The notes beneath the pieces are model-generated. The model saw only the letters and a list, made by a program, of their open reading frames with translations, was not told the origin of the DNA and searched no databases. From Bradyrhizobium sp. CCGUVB1N3 (GTDB lineage Bacteria > Pseudomonadota > Alphaproteobacteria > Rhizobiales > Xanthobacteraceae), in the NCBI RefSeq assembly GCF_024199925.1, contig NZ_JANADR010000001.1, positions 9,613,501 to 9,677,500 on the forward strand: DNA of 64,000 nucleotides. The letters run 5' to 3'. Positions 34,269 through 44,292 of this stretch are shown piece after piece (position 1 is the first letter of the stretch; each line of letters starts with the position of its first letter). Made by a program: the position numbers and the translations under genes.

Positions 34269-34531
34269 TGCCCAAAAGGCTTCCGTCCGAACAACGACAC
34301 TGTGAGACCGGCTTCGCGCCGCGGTGGATACCGCTTGCGCTGATGCCGGGTGGCTCGGCATGACCGCTCGACACGCGCCGAGCGATCGCGCGCGTGCGCC
34401 CGGCATCACGCAAGCTCAAGCCCCGGCCCGCCGTTTTTTCAGGAAGCGTCGTCCGTGTCCTCACGTCCTTTGCAAACGAAACCCGCCGTCCGGCCGCGTC
34501 TGGCCGGAGGGCAACATGATGGAGGCGTGCC

Positions 34532-35683
34532 ATGAGCTGGCATTTGCTGATGCTGAACGTGACGGTGAAGGATGGCGAGCGTGCGTTGCTCACGCGCAAC
34601 GGGCAGCTCGTGCGCGTGCTCGCGCCCGGTCGGCATCGCCTGTTCGATCCCTTGCACGAGCTGAAGGCCGAAGTGCTCGATGTGGTCCGCAGCGAATTCT
34701 CTGCGGATCGCTACGCGGTGCTGAAGGCCGCGCGGCCTGATCTTGCCGCCGAGCTGTTCGAAGCGGTCGAGACCAAGGCGGACGAGATCGCCATCGTCAG
34801 CCTCGACGGCCGGCCCGTGCATCTGATGACGCCCTGGCAGGTGCGTGTCTACTGGAAGGTCGCAACCCGCATCGATGTCGAGCGCATCGATGTGTCGCGC
34901 GATCCCCGCGTCGACGCGCGGCACCTGACCATGATCGAGCGCAACCGTTCGACCGTCGTGAGCGAGACGGTGGTCGAGAACCACGAGGCGGGCCTGCTCT
35001 ATGTCGAGGGCCGGCTCGTGGAGCGGCTCGCGCCTGGCCGGCACGCCTTCTGGATCGTCGGCCGCAAGATCGAGGTGAAGCGCCTCGACTTGCGGCCCCA
35101 GGCGGTCGAGATCACCGCGCAGGAGATGCTGACCAGGGATCGCATCGCGCTGCGGGTGACGCTGACCGCGTTCCGCAGGATCGTCGATCCCGAGCGCACG
35201 GTCGCGACCGTGCCTGACGTGGATGCGTGGCTGTACCGCCTGGTGCAGTTCGCGATCCGCGAGGCGGTGGCCGGCCGCACGCTGGACGAGGTGCTGTCTG
35301 CGAAGGCGGCGCTGGATGCGGAGCTGCGCGACTATGTGCGCGCACGCGTCGCGGTATCAGGCGTGGAGGTCACCGAGCTCGGCGTCAAGGATGTGATCCT
35401 GCCCGGCGAAATCCGGGAGCTGGTGAACAAGGTGGTCGAGGCGGAGCGGGTCGCGAAGGCGAACCTGATCCGCCGGCAGGAAGAGACCGCGGCGACGCGC
35501 TCGCTTCTGAACACCGCCCGCCTGATGGAGGAGAACCCCCTGCTGCTGCGGCTCAAGGAGCTGGAGTCGCTGGAGCGGCTGGTCGAGAAGGTCGGCCGCA
35601 TCGACCTCCATGCCGGTGACGGCGAGGGCCTCGATGCCCTGCTCACCCGGCTCGTGCGCCTGAAGGCGCCTGAGAGCGTGTGA
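34532..35683 (+). CDS. Slipin-family (SPFH/band 7) protein with duplicated N-terminal motif
   Basis: A 383-aa protein of the slipin branch of SPFH proteins, which form ring or cage scaffolds at membranes. The N-terminal region contains two similar units, GERALLTRNGQLVRVLAPGRH and HEAGLLYVEGRLVERLAPGR, a beta-rich duplication. The SPFH domain spans about 150-290 (VEITAQEMLTRDRIALRVTL, GVEVTELGVKDVILPGEI). A coiled-coil C-terminus follows (AERVAKANLIRRQEETAATR). No strong TM helix is present, so membrane contact may be peripheral. GGAGGCG precedes the ATG. It stands alone with its own terminator. Confidence 0.85.
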   Translation: MSWHLLMLNVTVKDGERALLTRNGQLVRVLAPGRHRLFDPLHELKAEVLDVVRSEFSADRYAVLKAARPDLAAELFEAVETKADEIAIVSLDGRPVHLMTPWQVRVYWKVATRIDVERIDVSRDPRVDARHLTMIERNRSTVVSETVVENHEAGLLYVEGRLVERLAPGRHAFWIVGRKIEVKRLDLRPQAVEITAQEMLTRDRIALRVTLTAFRRIVDPERTVATVPDVDAWLYRLVQFAIREAVAGRTLDEVLSAKAALDAELRDYVRARVAVSGVEVTELGVKDVILPGEIRELVNKVVEAERVAKANLIRRQEETAATRSLLNTARLMEENPLLLRLKELESLERLVEKVGRIDLHAGDGEGLDALLTRLVRLKAPESV

Positions 35684-35689
35684 GTCAAG

Positions 35690-35713
35690 AAAGGCCGCCC
35701 ACGGGCGGCCTTT
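35690..35713 (+). terminator. Intrinsic terminator of the slipin gene
   Basis: AAAGGCCGCCC-AC-GGGCGGCCTTT is an 11-bp perfect inverted repeat beginning 7 bp after the stop codon and followed by CGTTTGT. This is a strong Rho-independent terminator. Confidence 0.88.
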
Positions 35714-35818
35714 CGTTTGTCCGGTAAGTGAAGTGCGCGGGCGCAGCGACCGAGTTGAGGCGAGCATTGCGCGCGCCGTCCTGCGCGAGGAAGGCAGTGA
35801 GGTGAGGGATTCTCGGCT

Positions 35819-35860
35819 CGTCATTCCGGGCTCGCGACTTCGTCGCGCCCCGGAATGTCG
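35819..35860. repeat. Dispersed palindromic repeat, family A (half unit)
   Basis: CGTCATTCCGGGCTCGCGAC followed by the loop TTC and GTCGCGCCCCGGAATGTCG. Only one of the two usual hairpins of the family is present. It lies between the slipin terminator and the groEL remnant. Confidence 0.8.
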
Positions 35861-35863
35861 TCA

Positions 35864-35896
35864 CAAACAAAAACCCCGGCATCGCTGCCGGGGTTT
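35864..35896 (-). terminator. groEL-type terminator, left (remnant) copy
   Basis: CCCCGGCA-TCGC-TGCCGGGG (35874-35893) flanked by A-runs on the left, which give a T-run on the minus strand. Almost identical to the terminator of the complete groEL at 39323-39355, so it belongs to the duplicated groEL 3' end. Confidence 0.88.
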
Positions 35897-35931
35897 CGCA
35901 TTTCGCAATTTGCTTGGAAACGGCTGGATCA

Positions 35932-36118
35932 GAAATCCATGCCGCCCATGCCGCCGCCCGGAGGCATGGCGGGGCCGGCAGCTGCCTTCTTCGGCAGCTC
36001 GGCGACCATAGCCTCGGTGGTGATCAGCAGCGCCGCCACGGAGGAGGCGTTCTGGATCGCGGTGCGCACGACCTTCGTCCGGTCGATCATGCCGATTTTG
36101 ACGAGGTCGTCGTATTCA
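35932..36118 (-). pseudogene. groEL 3' remnant (C-terminal 62 codons only)
   Basis: The minus strand encodes only the end of a GroEL protein: [20 protein letters not shown] through the GGGMGGMDF tail and stop. The match to the complete groEL stops abruptly at about 36118. It differs from the complete gene at several amino acids (for example GMIDRTKV against GIIDPTKV) as well as silent sites, so it is an older or paralogous copy rather than a fresh duplicate. The terminator is also duplicated. It marks the left edge of the inserted segment. Most simply it is the displaced original 3' end or what is left of a second groEL. Confidence 0.85.
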
Positions 36119-36760
36119 TGAAGTCTTTTGGCCGAGCATGGCTCGTAGGAGTTCAGTTGCGGCCGTCAAACCACGAGCAGTCAGAGTGAAACCGGTTTCC
36201 TTGCTTCCGCCCGCGTCGACAGCGAACGATCTGATGTAAGCTGCGAAATTTGCGCCGTCGTACGCATCATAGTGTAGGCACGCTTCTTTGAACTGCTCGA
36301 AGGTGACGCGGGCGGCGCCCGTGCCCAGATAGGCCGCAACCCCCTTCAAGAGTAGCACATTGTGCATGCGTTCCTTCTTGTTGCCGCCAGGTATGGCTCT
36401 TGCAACTAGATCAATCTCGTCTATCCCAAGACTAAAGAATGGTTGAAGACTCTTCGGATCTAGATTGCTACGTTTGAGCCACTTCAGCGCCACTGAATTG
36501 ATGCCCTCGGAATCGTCGCTGGAATGGTCATCCTCTGGTCCCCTAGGAGCTGGAGAAGAGACGGAGCCCGCGAGTTGCCGATCATTATCGCGTGCGACGG
36601 TAGTTGCACCGGCGATGTCGTACTTCAGTCCAAGCATCTCTGCCGCATATCGCAAAACACGAAGCTGCGCGGAAGCGTCAAGGTCCTGCAGCGCCGAGTA
36701 GACATTTCCAATTGCGGCGATCTCTGGCGAGTCAGCATTCCGGCCGGGCTTCTTTCCCAT
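36116..36760 (-). CDS. Uncharacterised 214-aa protein, partner of the split nucleosidase gene
   Basis: I do not recognise a named family. The N-terminal 50 residues are helical ([20 protein letters not shown] and [13 protein letters not shown]). A charged Ser/Asp-rich linker follows (about 60-85). The C-terminal domain runs from [20 protein letters not shown] through [19 protein letters not shown] to [18 protein letters not shown], ending like a winged-helix. The ATG overlaps the preceding stop (TAATG), so it is translationally coupled to the phosphorylase-fold gene. Its own stop falls exactly at the groEL-remnant junction, so the natural C-terminus might be slightly truncated. Base composition is visibly more AT-rich than the surroundings. 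Confidence 0.7.
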   Translation of the reverse strand: MGKKPGRNADSPEIAAIGNVYSALQDLDASAQLRVLRYAAEMLGLKYDIAGATTVARDNDRQLAGSVSSPAPRGPEDDHSSDDSEGINSVALKWLKRSNLDPKSLQPFFSLGIDEIDLVARAIPGGNKKERMHNVLLLKGVAAYLGTGAARVTFEQFKEACLHYDAYDGANFAAYIRSFAVDAGGSKETGFTLTARGLTAATELLRAMLGQKTS

Positions 36761-37290
36761 TATCTATCTCTCCCCTGCAAGGTAGTGGGCCACAGTGCAT
36801 CCCATTCGGCTTTTAGAAAATCGACGGCAAATTCAGCAGCCATGAACGCTGCAAAGGTCTGCCAAGAATCCGTCTTTTCCGCCGCGAAATCGCACACAGC
36901 TTTGAATGAAGCCATACGCGGCTTTGGATCAGGAGATTCGTGGCATGCTCGATAAACCGCGTAGGTTTCCATTTCTACGCCGACAAGCTTTCGCCAATTC
37001 TTCGTAATCTCCAGAATCCGGGTCGGATCGTCGATTACCTGATCTGCGGCTCCGACCGGTCCAATGTGCAATCTATTCCCGTTCTTGGGTGTCGCTCCAG
37101 TCCAGCGTTCCCGTATCCTAGTGAATACCTGCTTATTTCCAGAATATCTCTGCAAAACGCTACGGAGCCGAGCGTTCAAGCCAATGGGATATGGATCGGG
37201 TAGGAATTCGCGTATTCCATTTACGTCGACGACCTTTCCGGAATTGTAGTCGACGCTCGGGTCGGCAACTAGAACGTCTCCAAATTCTTT
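36760..37290 (-). pseudogene. Winged-helix/nucleoside-phosphorylase-fold gene, 3' part (split by IS3)
   Basis: C-terminal 176 codons of a gene whose first part is at 38620-39245. The reading frame enters from the insertion sequence and continues [20 protein letters not shown]. It carries the hallmark VGVEMETYAVYRA of MTAN/PNP nucleosidases (substrate ribose-binding Glu) and FKAVCDFAAEKTD, whose Asp is the expected catalytic acid. Removing the IS and one GTTC target copy restores one frame of about 386 codons. The fragment could be expressed only from a fortuitous GTG in the IS end. Confidence 0.82.
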
Positions 37291-37344
37291 GTTCTGAACC
37301 GCCACGGGTTTGCCGGAGGCTCCAACTCCTGAGAGGATGGAGCC

Positions 37345-37674
37345 ATGACAAGCAAGACGACGAACAAGTTTTCACCCGAGGTCCGGGCTCGTGCGGTTCG
37401 GATGGTTCTGGATCATGCGAGCGAGCACCCGTCGCGGTGGGCGGCCGTGACCTCGATTGCGGCCAAGATCGGCTGCACACCGCAGACGCTGCACGACTGG
37501 GTCAAGAGGGACGAAGTCGATAGCGGACACCGGGCCGGCGTTCCGACCGACATGGCCGAGAAGCTGAAGGCGCTGGAGCGGGAGAACCGTGAGCTTCGGC
37601 AGGCGAATGAGATCCTGCGCAAGGCGAGCGCGTATTTTGCGATGGCGGAGCTCGACCGCCGGTCCAAGCCATGA
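37345..37674 (+). CDS. IS3-family transposase orfA
   Basis: A 109-aa protein. It has an N-terminal helix-turn-helix ([34 protein letters not shown]) and a C-terminal leucine-zipper-like helix ([20 protein letters not shown]). In IS3 elements it binds the inverted repeats and is joined to orfB by programmed -1 frameshifting. Its stop overlaps the orfB ATG (ATGA at 37671). I see no textbook A6G slippery run, so the frameshift site is not assigned. Confidence 0.92.
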   Translation: MTSKTTNKFSPEVRARAVRMVLDHASEHPSRWAAVTSIAAKIGCTPQTLHDWVKRDEVDSGHRAGVPTDMAEKLKALERENRELRQANEILRKASAYFAMAELDRRSKP

Positions 37675-38576
37675 TCGCCTTCATCGACGATCATCGTGGG
37701 GCGCATGGGGTCGAGCCGATCTGCAAGGTCTTGCCGATCGCCCCTTCGACCTACCACGCCCATGTGGCCAGGCGGCGCGATCCTGCCAGGCTGTCGGCGC
37801 GCGCCAGGCAGGACGCTACCCTGAAGATCGAGGTTCGGCGGGTGTTCGATGAGAACTTCCGGGTCTATGGCGTGCGCAAGGTCTGGCGGCAGCTCGAGCG
37901 GGAAGGCTTCGATGTTGCCCGCTGCACGGTGGCGCGACTGATGCGGGACATGGGTTTGCAAGGAGTCATCCGCGGCAAACCCGTCAAGACCACGATCAGC
38001 GACAAGGCCGCGCCATGCCCGCTGGATCACGTCAACCGCCAGTTCAGGGCGCCAAGGCCGAACGTTCTTTGGCTCTCCGACTTCACCTATGTCGCGACCT
38101 GGACCGGCTTCGTCTACGTCGCCTTCGTCATCGATGCCTACGCCCGCAGGATCGTGGGGTGGCGGGTCTCGCGCACGGCGCATGCGGGCTTCGTGCTCGA
38201 TGCGCTGGAACAGGCCCTGCACGATCGCCGGCCGGTCCATCGCGGCGGGCTCGTGCACCACAGCGACAGGGGCAGCCAATACGTCTCGATCAAATACACC
38301 GAGCGTCTGGCTGAAGCTGGTATCGAACCTTCTGTCGGCAGCGTCGGGGACTCCTATGACAACGCTCTCGCCGAAACCATCAACGGCCTCTACAAGGCCG
38401 AGGTGATCCATCGGCGCGGGCCATGGCGCAGCTTCGAGTCCGTCGAGTTCGCGACGCTGGAATGGGTGGACTGGTTCAACAACCGAAGGCTCCTCGAGCC
38501 CATCGGCAACATCCCGCCGGCCGAAGCCGAGCAACGCTACTACGCCATGCTGGAACAACCCGCCATGGCGGCATAA
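37671..38576 (+). CDS. IS3-family transposase orfB (DDE integrase core)
   Basis: A 301-aa catalytic subunit. It has an HTH_21-like region near residues 55-75 ([20 protein letters not shown]) and an rve integrase core. The catalytic triad is D137 (WLSDFTYV), D199 ([11 protein letters not shown]) and E235 ([13 protein letters not shown]), with the DD(35)E spacing intact. The C-terminus [20 protein letters not shown] is typical. Complete and apparently functional. Confidence 0.94.
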   Translation: MIAFIDDHRGAHGVEPICKVLPIAPSTYHAHVARRRDPARLSARARQDATLKIEVRRVFDENFRVYGVRKVWRQLEREGFDVARCTVARLMRDMGLQGVIRGKPVKTTISDKAAPCPLDHVNRQFRAPRPNVLWLSDFTYVATWTGFVYVAFVIDAYARRIVGWRVSRTAHAGFVLDALEQALHDRRPVHRGGLVHHSDRGSQYVSIKYTERLAEAGIEPSVGSVGDSYDNALAETINGLYKAEVIHRRGPWRSFESVEFATLEWVDWFNNRRLLEPIGNIPPAEAEQRYYAMLEQPAMAA

Positions 38577-38615
38577 CTTAAACCAAATTGCCTCCGGCAA
38601 ACCCGGGGCGGTTCA

Positions 38616-39245
38616 GTTCCCAGATCGAGTCCCCGCTGCAATTCCTATCATCACGACTAGGCGGGGTCGAAACTGCAAGATTAATTGCGTCGTAGCGATG
38701 GCTGCCGCCGTAAGGCCCATAGACGTGGAAGCGGTCGCAACTACTCGCAGCTTTTTGCCGGAGTTCGTCGTTAACGTCGTCTCTTGATAAACATGCGCAA
38801 AACTTGCATCGCCAATCTCTCGCCAGGCCTTCGCTCCTCCAAAGGCTTCTCGAACCGCATCAAGTTCGGGCTGCTCAAGTGCGCAGATTATTCCAATATC
38901 CGTACCAAAGGCGGCCTCGGGTTCGACGGTAGGCAGGGCAAGGTCGCTTAGACTTCGTAGGCGACCGATACCTTCCGGCTTGAGGAGCCAGCGCATCGGA
39001 GGACCCGGGTCAACAGGCTCGACGTACGAACTGTATTTTCGAAGACTTGCGCTCACATTCGATGGCATTTTCGCGCCAAGATGAAGCCTCAGCACTTGGC
39101 TTATCTGCTTAACTGTGGCGGGAAGCAACTCGGCATTCAGTGAATGGAGCGCTGCTAAGATGACGTACTGGTCGCTGCGGTCGCGTGGTTTGACGGCGCT
39201 CAAAATTGTCGAGAAGCTTATTGGCAAAACCGCCTCATGCAACAA
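38616..39245 (-). pseudogene. Winged-helix/nucleoside-phosphorylase-fold gene, 5' part (split by IS3)
   Basis: First 210 codons of the disrupted gene. Residues 20-105 form a probable winged-helix domain (RDRSDQYVILAALHSLNAEL, ATVKQISQVLRLHLGAKMPS, MRWLLKPEGIGRLRSL). From about residue 115 the nucleoside phosphorylase/nucleosidase fold starts: DIGIICALEQPELDAVREAF and RPRLVVMIGIAAGTRSGN. The start is TTG at 39245, since TGA lies directly upstream and the nearby ATG is out of frame. The IS interrupts it right after the GTRSGN loop. Nucleosidase domains fused to small sensor domains occur as effectors in bacterial defence; that role is inferred. Confidence 0.82.
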
Positions 39246-39322
39246 TCAGTATTATTCAAGGAGCCACAGGCTAAAGCAACGACCCCATCATACAACGATA
39301 AGTAGCGGTGCTCAATTCGCCA
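39246..39322 (-). promoter_or_regulatory. Upstream region of the split two-gene operon
   Basis: An AT-rich 77-bp stretch between the TTG start and the groEL terminator. It should contain the operon promoter; a plausible but unproven -10 is TATGAT or AATAAT on the minus strand. The right edge of the inserted segment lies in or next to it. Confidence 0.4.
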
Positions 39323-39355
39323 AAAACAAAAACCCCGGCATCGCTGCCGGGGTTT
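39323..39355 (-). terminator. groEL intrinsic terminator
   Basis: Stem CCCCGGCA/TGCCGGGG with loop TCGC (39333-39352), followed on the minus strand by TTTTTGTTTTTGG. It ends the groESL transcript 32 bp after the groEL stop. Confidence 0.92.
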
Positions 39356-39387
39356 CGCATTTCTTGAGTTTGCCTGAAACGGCTGGA

Positions 39388-41091
<1,704 letters not shown>

Positions 41092-41119
41092 TCAGGGGTG
41101 AGCGATGCGAGCGGTTGAA

Positions 41120-41434
41120 CTAGGCGGCCTTCTTCTTCGAAGCGGGAGCTTCGAGCACGCCCATGATGTCGCTTTCCTTCATGATCAACAGGTCCTGACC
41201 GTCGATCTTGACCTCGGTGCCCGACCACTTGCCGAACAGCACGCGGTCGCCGACCTGGACGTCGATCGGGATCAGCTTGCCGCTCTCGTCCCGGCCGCCG
41301 GGGCCGACGGCGATCACTTCGCCCTGCGAGGGCTTTTCCTTGGCCGTATCGGGAATGATGATGCCGCCAGCGGTCTTCTCTTCTGCGTCGATGCGCTTGA
41401 CCACGACGCGGTCGTGAAGCGGACGGAATTTCAT
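41120..41434 (-). CDS. groES: 10-kDa co-chaperonin GroES
   Basis: A 104-aa heptameric lid for GroEL. It has [20 protein letters not shown], the mobile loop [32 protein letters not shown] and [17 protein letters not shown]. The C-terminus has a Lys-rich extension (ASKKKAA) found in rhizobial GroES. AGGAGGAC lies 4 bp before the ATG. It is first in the groESL operon under CIRCE and a heat-shock promoter. Confidence 0.97.
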   Translation of the reverse strand: MKFRPLHDRVVVKRIDAEEKTAGGIIIPDTAKEKPSQGEVIAVGPGGRDESGKLIPIDVQVGDRVLFGKWSGTEVKIDGQDLLIMKESDIMGVLEAPASKKKAA

Positions 41435-41477
41435 GCAGTCCTCCTAAGCATTTGCACAAGATGGAGATTTTTGGATG

Positions 41478-41504
41478 TTAGCAGTCGATGCCCGCGAGTG
41501 CTAG
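41478..41504 (-). promoter_or_regulatory. CIRCE element (HrcA operator) of groESL
   Basis: TTAGCAGTC-N9-GAGTGCTAG, differing from the consensus TTAGCACTC-N9-GAGTGCTAA at two positions. It lies 44 bp upstream of the groES ATG and directly after the promoter, where HrcA would block initiation. Confidence 0.9.
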
Positions 41505-41518
41505 TGCGGGCGAAGCTG

Positions 41519-41547
41519 AGATAGGACAGGTTTTTTACGGGAGCAAG
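41519..41547 (-). promoter_or_regulatory. RpoH-like heat-shock promoter of groESL
   Basis: On the minus strand CTTGCT (-35, 41547-41542), a 17-bp spacer and CTATCT (-10, 41524-41519). This resembles rhizobial sigma-32 promoters (CTTG...CYATNT). Initiation would fall near 41510, inside or next to the CIRCE element. Confidence 0.72.
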
Positions 41548-41813
41548 GGCTTCTAGCAGAAAAATCAGCACTCAGAAGGCCTGTCTGCCAAAAACATTTT
41601 CCATCGTTAACCGGACCCCGCCCGGCTATTAGCAGGCGCCGCGATCTGCTGCTAAAGCATTGAATTTCAACAACTTGTTAAACTTTTGGGCTTGAGATGG
41701 GTTGGCAGTGTGCGTCACATTTCTCTCATGTGAGCGCATCGTTTCCGGGTGGCTCTTTAGGGCAGTCCGAGTAAGTCACCCCTTGAATATGCGCTCCTGC
41801 AAAGGAGGCTGGC

Positions 41814-42101
41814 ATGGGCTTGCGGGTTGGGGGTGTTTCCGACGACTTCCGGAAACAGTTGCTGGGTTACGGGCTGACGACGGCGCAGATCCTTTATCGG
41901 ATGCCGGATCATCCCTCGCTGCTCCAGACCTACATCTGGCAGAACTACGATCTGTTTCCGAAATTCCCGGCGCTGACGGATTTCCTCGCCTTCTGGGAGG
42001 AGAAGCTCGACGGTCCCCTCTATTCGGTGACGGTGGCGCACTCCAAGCTGATCAAGCCCGCCGAGCTGCGCGCCGTCGATGGCGTGTTCAGGCTGCATTG
42101 A
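41814..42101 (+). CDS. Usg family protein
   Basis: A 95-aa protein matching the alphaproteobacterial Usg family: DDFRKQLLGYGLTTAQILYR, MPDHPSLLQTYIWQNYDLFP, PALTDFLAFWEEKLDGPLYS and VAHSKLIKPAELR. The name comes from its position near trp genes in other species; its function is unknown. AAAGGAGG lies 5 bp before the ATG. It is transcribed away from groESL. Confidence 0.88.
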   Translation: MGLRVGGVSDDFRKQLLGYGLTTAQILYRMPDHPSLLQTYIWQNYDLFPKFPALTDFLAFWEEKLDGPLYSVTVAHSKLIKPAELRAVDGVFRLH

Positions 42102-42110
42102 GAGCTGCCG

Positions 42111-42218
42111 TAGGGAAGGCAAAGGCGCGAATGCGCCGTGCCCACCAAACGCGTCCGCCATTTGGTGGGCACGCCACCGGCCGCGCGTTCGCGCGACCGC
42201 CGGCTTTGCCCACCCTAC
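42111..42218. repeat. Dispersed inverted repeat, family B (copy 2)
   Basis: Begins GTAGGGAAGGCAAAGGCGC, with internal GTGCCCACCAAA / TTTGGTGGGCAC arms, and ends CGGCTTTGCCCACCCTAC. Same architecture as the copy at 6153. It fills the gap between usg and the cupin gene. Confidence 0.83.
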
Positions 42219-42271
42219 GATTCCCAAATTCCGTGCTAGCTTCCCATCAGAACAAGAACGGGAGGCAGACA

Positions 42272-42805
42272 ATGGCCAAGCGGAAGGTGACCTCGCGCAG
42301 CGCGGCGCAATCAGCGGTGAAGAAGAAGTGGCACGGCAACAAGGTCGCTAAGCGATCTTCGGCCCGCAAGGCAGTGAAGGCCAAAGCTCGCGCGACATCT
42401 GCGAAAACGCGCACCCGGCCCAAGCAGCGCATCGCCGTCAGCCATCACCGCGAAGAGGATTTCAAAGCCGACGGCCTGCGCGCCTACGCGCAGTATCGCG
42501 ATCTCGGTATCGCAGCGGCAACGCATGGTCTCGCGCAGGCCCATGTCATCCGCCTGCTGCCGCCGTGCAATCCGGCCGAGGTTTCGAAGCTGCACTATCA
42601 CGCCGTCGAATTCCAGATGGTCTACGTGCTCAAGGGCTGGGTGAAGACCTACATGGACGGCCAGGGCGAGACGCTGATGAAAGCGGGGAGTGCCTGGACC
42701 CAGCCGCCGAAGATCAAGCACATGATCCTGGATTATTCGGACGACGTGGAATTGCTGGAGATCATCCTGCCGGCGGAGTTCAAGACGGTGGAGATCACGG
42801 CGTAA
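42272..42805 (+). CDS. Cupin-domain protein with basic N-terminal tail
   Basis: A 177-aa protein. Residues 1-55 are Lys/Arg/Ala-rich (VKKKWHGNKVAKRSSARKAV), resembling a nucleic-acid-binding or histone-like tail. The rest is a single small cupin barrel: AHVIRLLPPCNPAEVSKLHY, HAVEFQMVYVLKGWVKTYMD, AGSAWTQPPKIKHMILDYSD. The metal-binding His/Glu pattern is partial (HYHAVEFQ, KHMI). GGGAGG precedes the ATG at 42272. The substrate is unknown. Confidence 0.8.
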   Translation: MAKRKVTSRSAAQSAVKKKWHGNKVAKRSSARKAVKAKARATSAKTRTRPKQRIAVSHHREEDFKADGLRAYAQYRDLGIAAATHGLAQAHVIRLLPPCNPAEVSKLHYHAVEFQMVYVLKGWVKTYMDGQGETLMKAGSAWTQPPKIKHMILDYSDDVELLEIILPAEFKTVEITA

Positions 42806-42814
42806 CCATTCGCA

Positions 42815-42855
42815 GTCATTCCGGGTTCGGTGCTTCGCACCGCCCCGGAATGACG
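42815..42855. repeat. Dispersed palindromic repeat, family A (half unit) between convergent genes
   Basis: GTCATTCCGGGTTCGGTGC-TTC-GCACCGCCCCGGAATGAC. A single hairpin sits between two convergent stop codons (42805 and 42863), where it likely serves as a bidirectional transcription barrier. Confidence 0.83.
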
Positions 42856-42862
42856 GAGCAAC

Positions 42863-44113
42863 CTACGTCAACACCCCCACGATCGCGCCCATCAGGCACG
42901 TCGTCAGCGTCCCCGATACGATCGACTTCAACCCCAGCGCGTTGATTTCCTCGCGTCGCTCCGGGGCCATGACGCCGAGGCCGCCGATCATGATGCCGAG
43001 GCTCGCGAAGTTGGCGAAACCGCACATCGCGTAGAGCATGATCAGCCGCGAGCGCGTATCGAGTGCGTCGGGTGCGAGTTTCGACAGATCGACATAGGCG
43101 ATCAGCTCGTTGAGCACCGTCTTGGTGCCCATCAGGCTGCCGGCCGTGACAGCCTGATCCCAGGGCAGCCCCATCAGCCAGCACACCGGCGCCATCACGA
43201 GGCCCAGCAGTCGTTGCAGAGAGATCGCTGCGCCGCCGATGCTCGGCAGCAGGCCGAGGACGGCATTGACGAGATAGACCAGCGCCACCAGCACGATCAG
43301 CATGGCGACGATGTTGAGCAGCAGCTCGAGCCCTGCTGAGGTGCCCTTGACGATCGCATCCATCGTGCCGGAGGCGTGCATGTCGGGGTCTTCGAGCGAG
43401 CCGCCGGTGAGCCGGTCGACCGTCTCCGGCACCATGATCAGGCTGATCAGGATCGCGGCCGGCGCGCCGAGCACCGAGGCAATGACGAAATGCGCGGCCG
43501 CGTCCGGGATCAGCGGCGCAAGCAGCGTCGCATAGAGCACCAGCACCGTGCCGGCGATGCCGGCCATGCCGCCGGTCATCACCAGGAACAATTCGCTGCG
43601 CGTCATCTGCGCCAGATAAGGGCGCACGAACAGCGGCGCTTCCACCATGCCTAGGAAGATGTTCGCTGCAGTCGACAGCCCGACCGCGCCGCCGACCCCC
43701 AGCGTGCGCTCGAGCAGCCACGCCATGCCGCGCACGATCGGCGGCAGCACGCGCCAATAGAACAGCAGCGTCGTCAGCACGCTCATCACCAGCACGATCG
43801 GCAGCGCCTGGAAGGCGAGGATGAAATCGGCGCCGGGTGCCTTGAGGTCGAAGGGCAGGGGGCCGCCGCCGACATAGCCGAACACGAACGACGTGCCGGC
43901 GCGCGCGGCCGCCGAGATCGCGCCGACCGCGTCGTTGATGGCGCCGAAGGCATGCGCGACGAACGGCAGCTTGAGCAGGACGATCGCGGTGAGGAAGGTG
44001 ACGACGAGGCCGATTCCCGCCTGGCGCAGCGAAACCGCGCGACGGTTCTCCGCCAGCGCGAACGCGATCAACAGCAATGCGAAAATGCCGAGTGCCGATT
44101 GCAGTCGCAGCAT
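42863..44113 (-). CDS. Concentrative nucleoside transporter (NupC/CNT family)
   Basis: A 416-aa integral membrane protein with many hydrophobic helices. CNT signatures seen are FVFGYVGGGPLPFDLKAPGA, ANIFLGMVEAPLFVRPYLAQ (the QxEAPL-type substrate motif), MTRSELFLVMTGGMAGIAGT and GTKTVLNELIAYVDL. It imports nucleosides with sodium or protons. The ATG at 44113 (MLRLQSALG) is used, since the first TM starts there; the frame extends to 44164. It is divergent from the MFS gene at 44293. Confidence 0.92.
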   Translation of the reverse strand: MLRLQSALGIFALLLIAFALAENRRAVSLRQAGIGLVVTFLTAIVLLKLPFVAHAFGAINDAVGAISAAARAGTSFVFGYVGGGPLPFDLKAPGADFILAFQALPIVLVMSVLTTLLFYWRVLPPIVRGMAWLLERTLGVGGAVGLSTAANIFLGMVEAPLFVRPYLAQMTRSELFLVMTGGMAGIAGTVLVLYATLLAPLIPDAAAHFVIASVLGAPAAILISLIMVPETVDRLTGGSLEDPDMHASGTMDAIVKGTSAGLELLLNIVAMLIVLVALVYLVNAVLGLLPSIGGAAISLQRLLGLVMAPVCWLMGLPWDQAVTAGSLMGTKTVLNELIAYVDLSKLAPDALDTRSRLIMLYAMCGFANFASLGIMIGGLGVMAPERREEINALGLKSIVSGTLTTCLMGAIVGVLT

Positions 44114-44292
44114 GATGTCCCCAATCCCGCAATGATTATGGCAGCCGGGCCGTTGCAAAGGCAATGCCGGGGCGCACCGGAGCCCGACCGGTTGTTGACA
44201 AGACTTCCGGGCTCAGTCACGCCTCAGCGTCAACACCAGCCGCGCGGGGCGCCACGGGCCTCGCCGAAAAAGAGCAGCTTCAAGAGCAGCCG

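Larger units (their letters stand above)
37295..38615 (+). mobile_element. Complete IS3-family insertion sequence (1321 bp)
   Basis: It is bounded by inverted repeats that match at 25 of the first 26 bases: TGAACCGCCACGGGTTTGCC at the left and, read inward, TGAACCGCCCCGGGTTTGCC at the right, continuing GGAGGC. It is flanked by a 4-bp direct repeat GTTC (37291-37294 and 38616-38619), the target duplication. It encodes the two overlapping frames orfA and orfB of an IS3 element (IS51-like group by protein appearance). It is intact and could still be mobile. It sits in the middle of the phosphorylase-fold gene. Confidence 0.93.

Noticed and set aside
34324..34740. Plus-strand frame overlapping the slipin start
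   Set aside because: Overlaps the slipin gene in another frame and has an Arg/Ala-rich artefactual composition.
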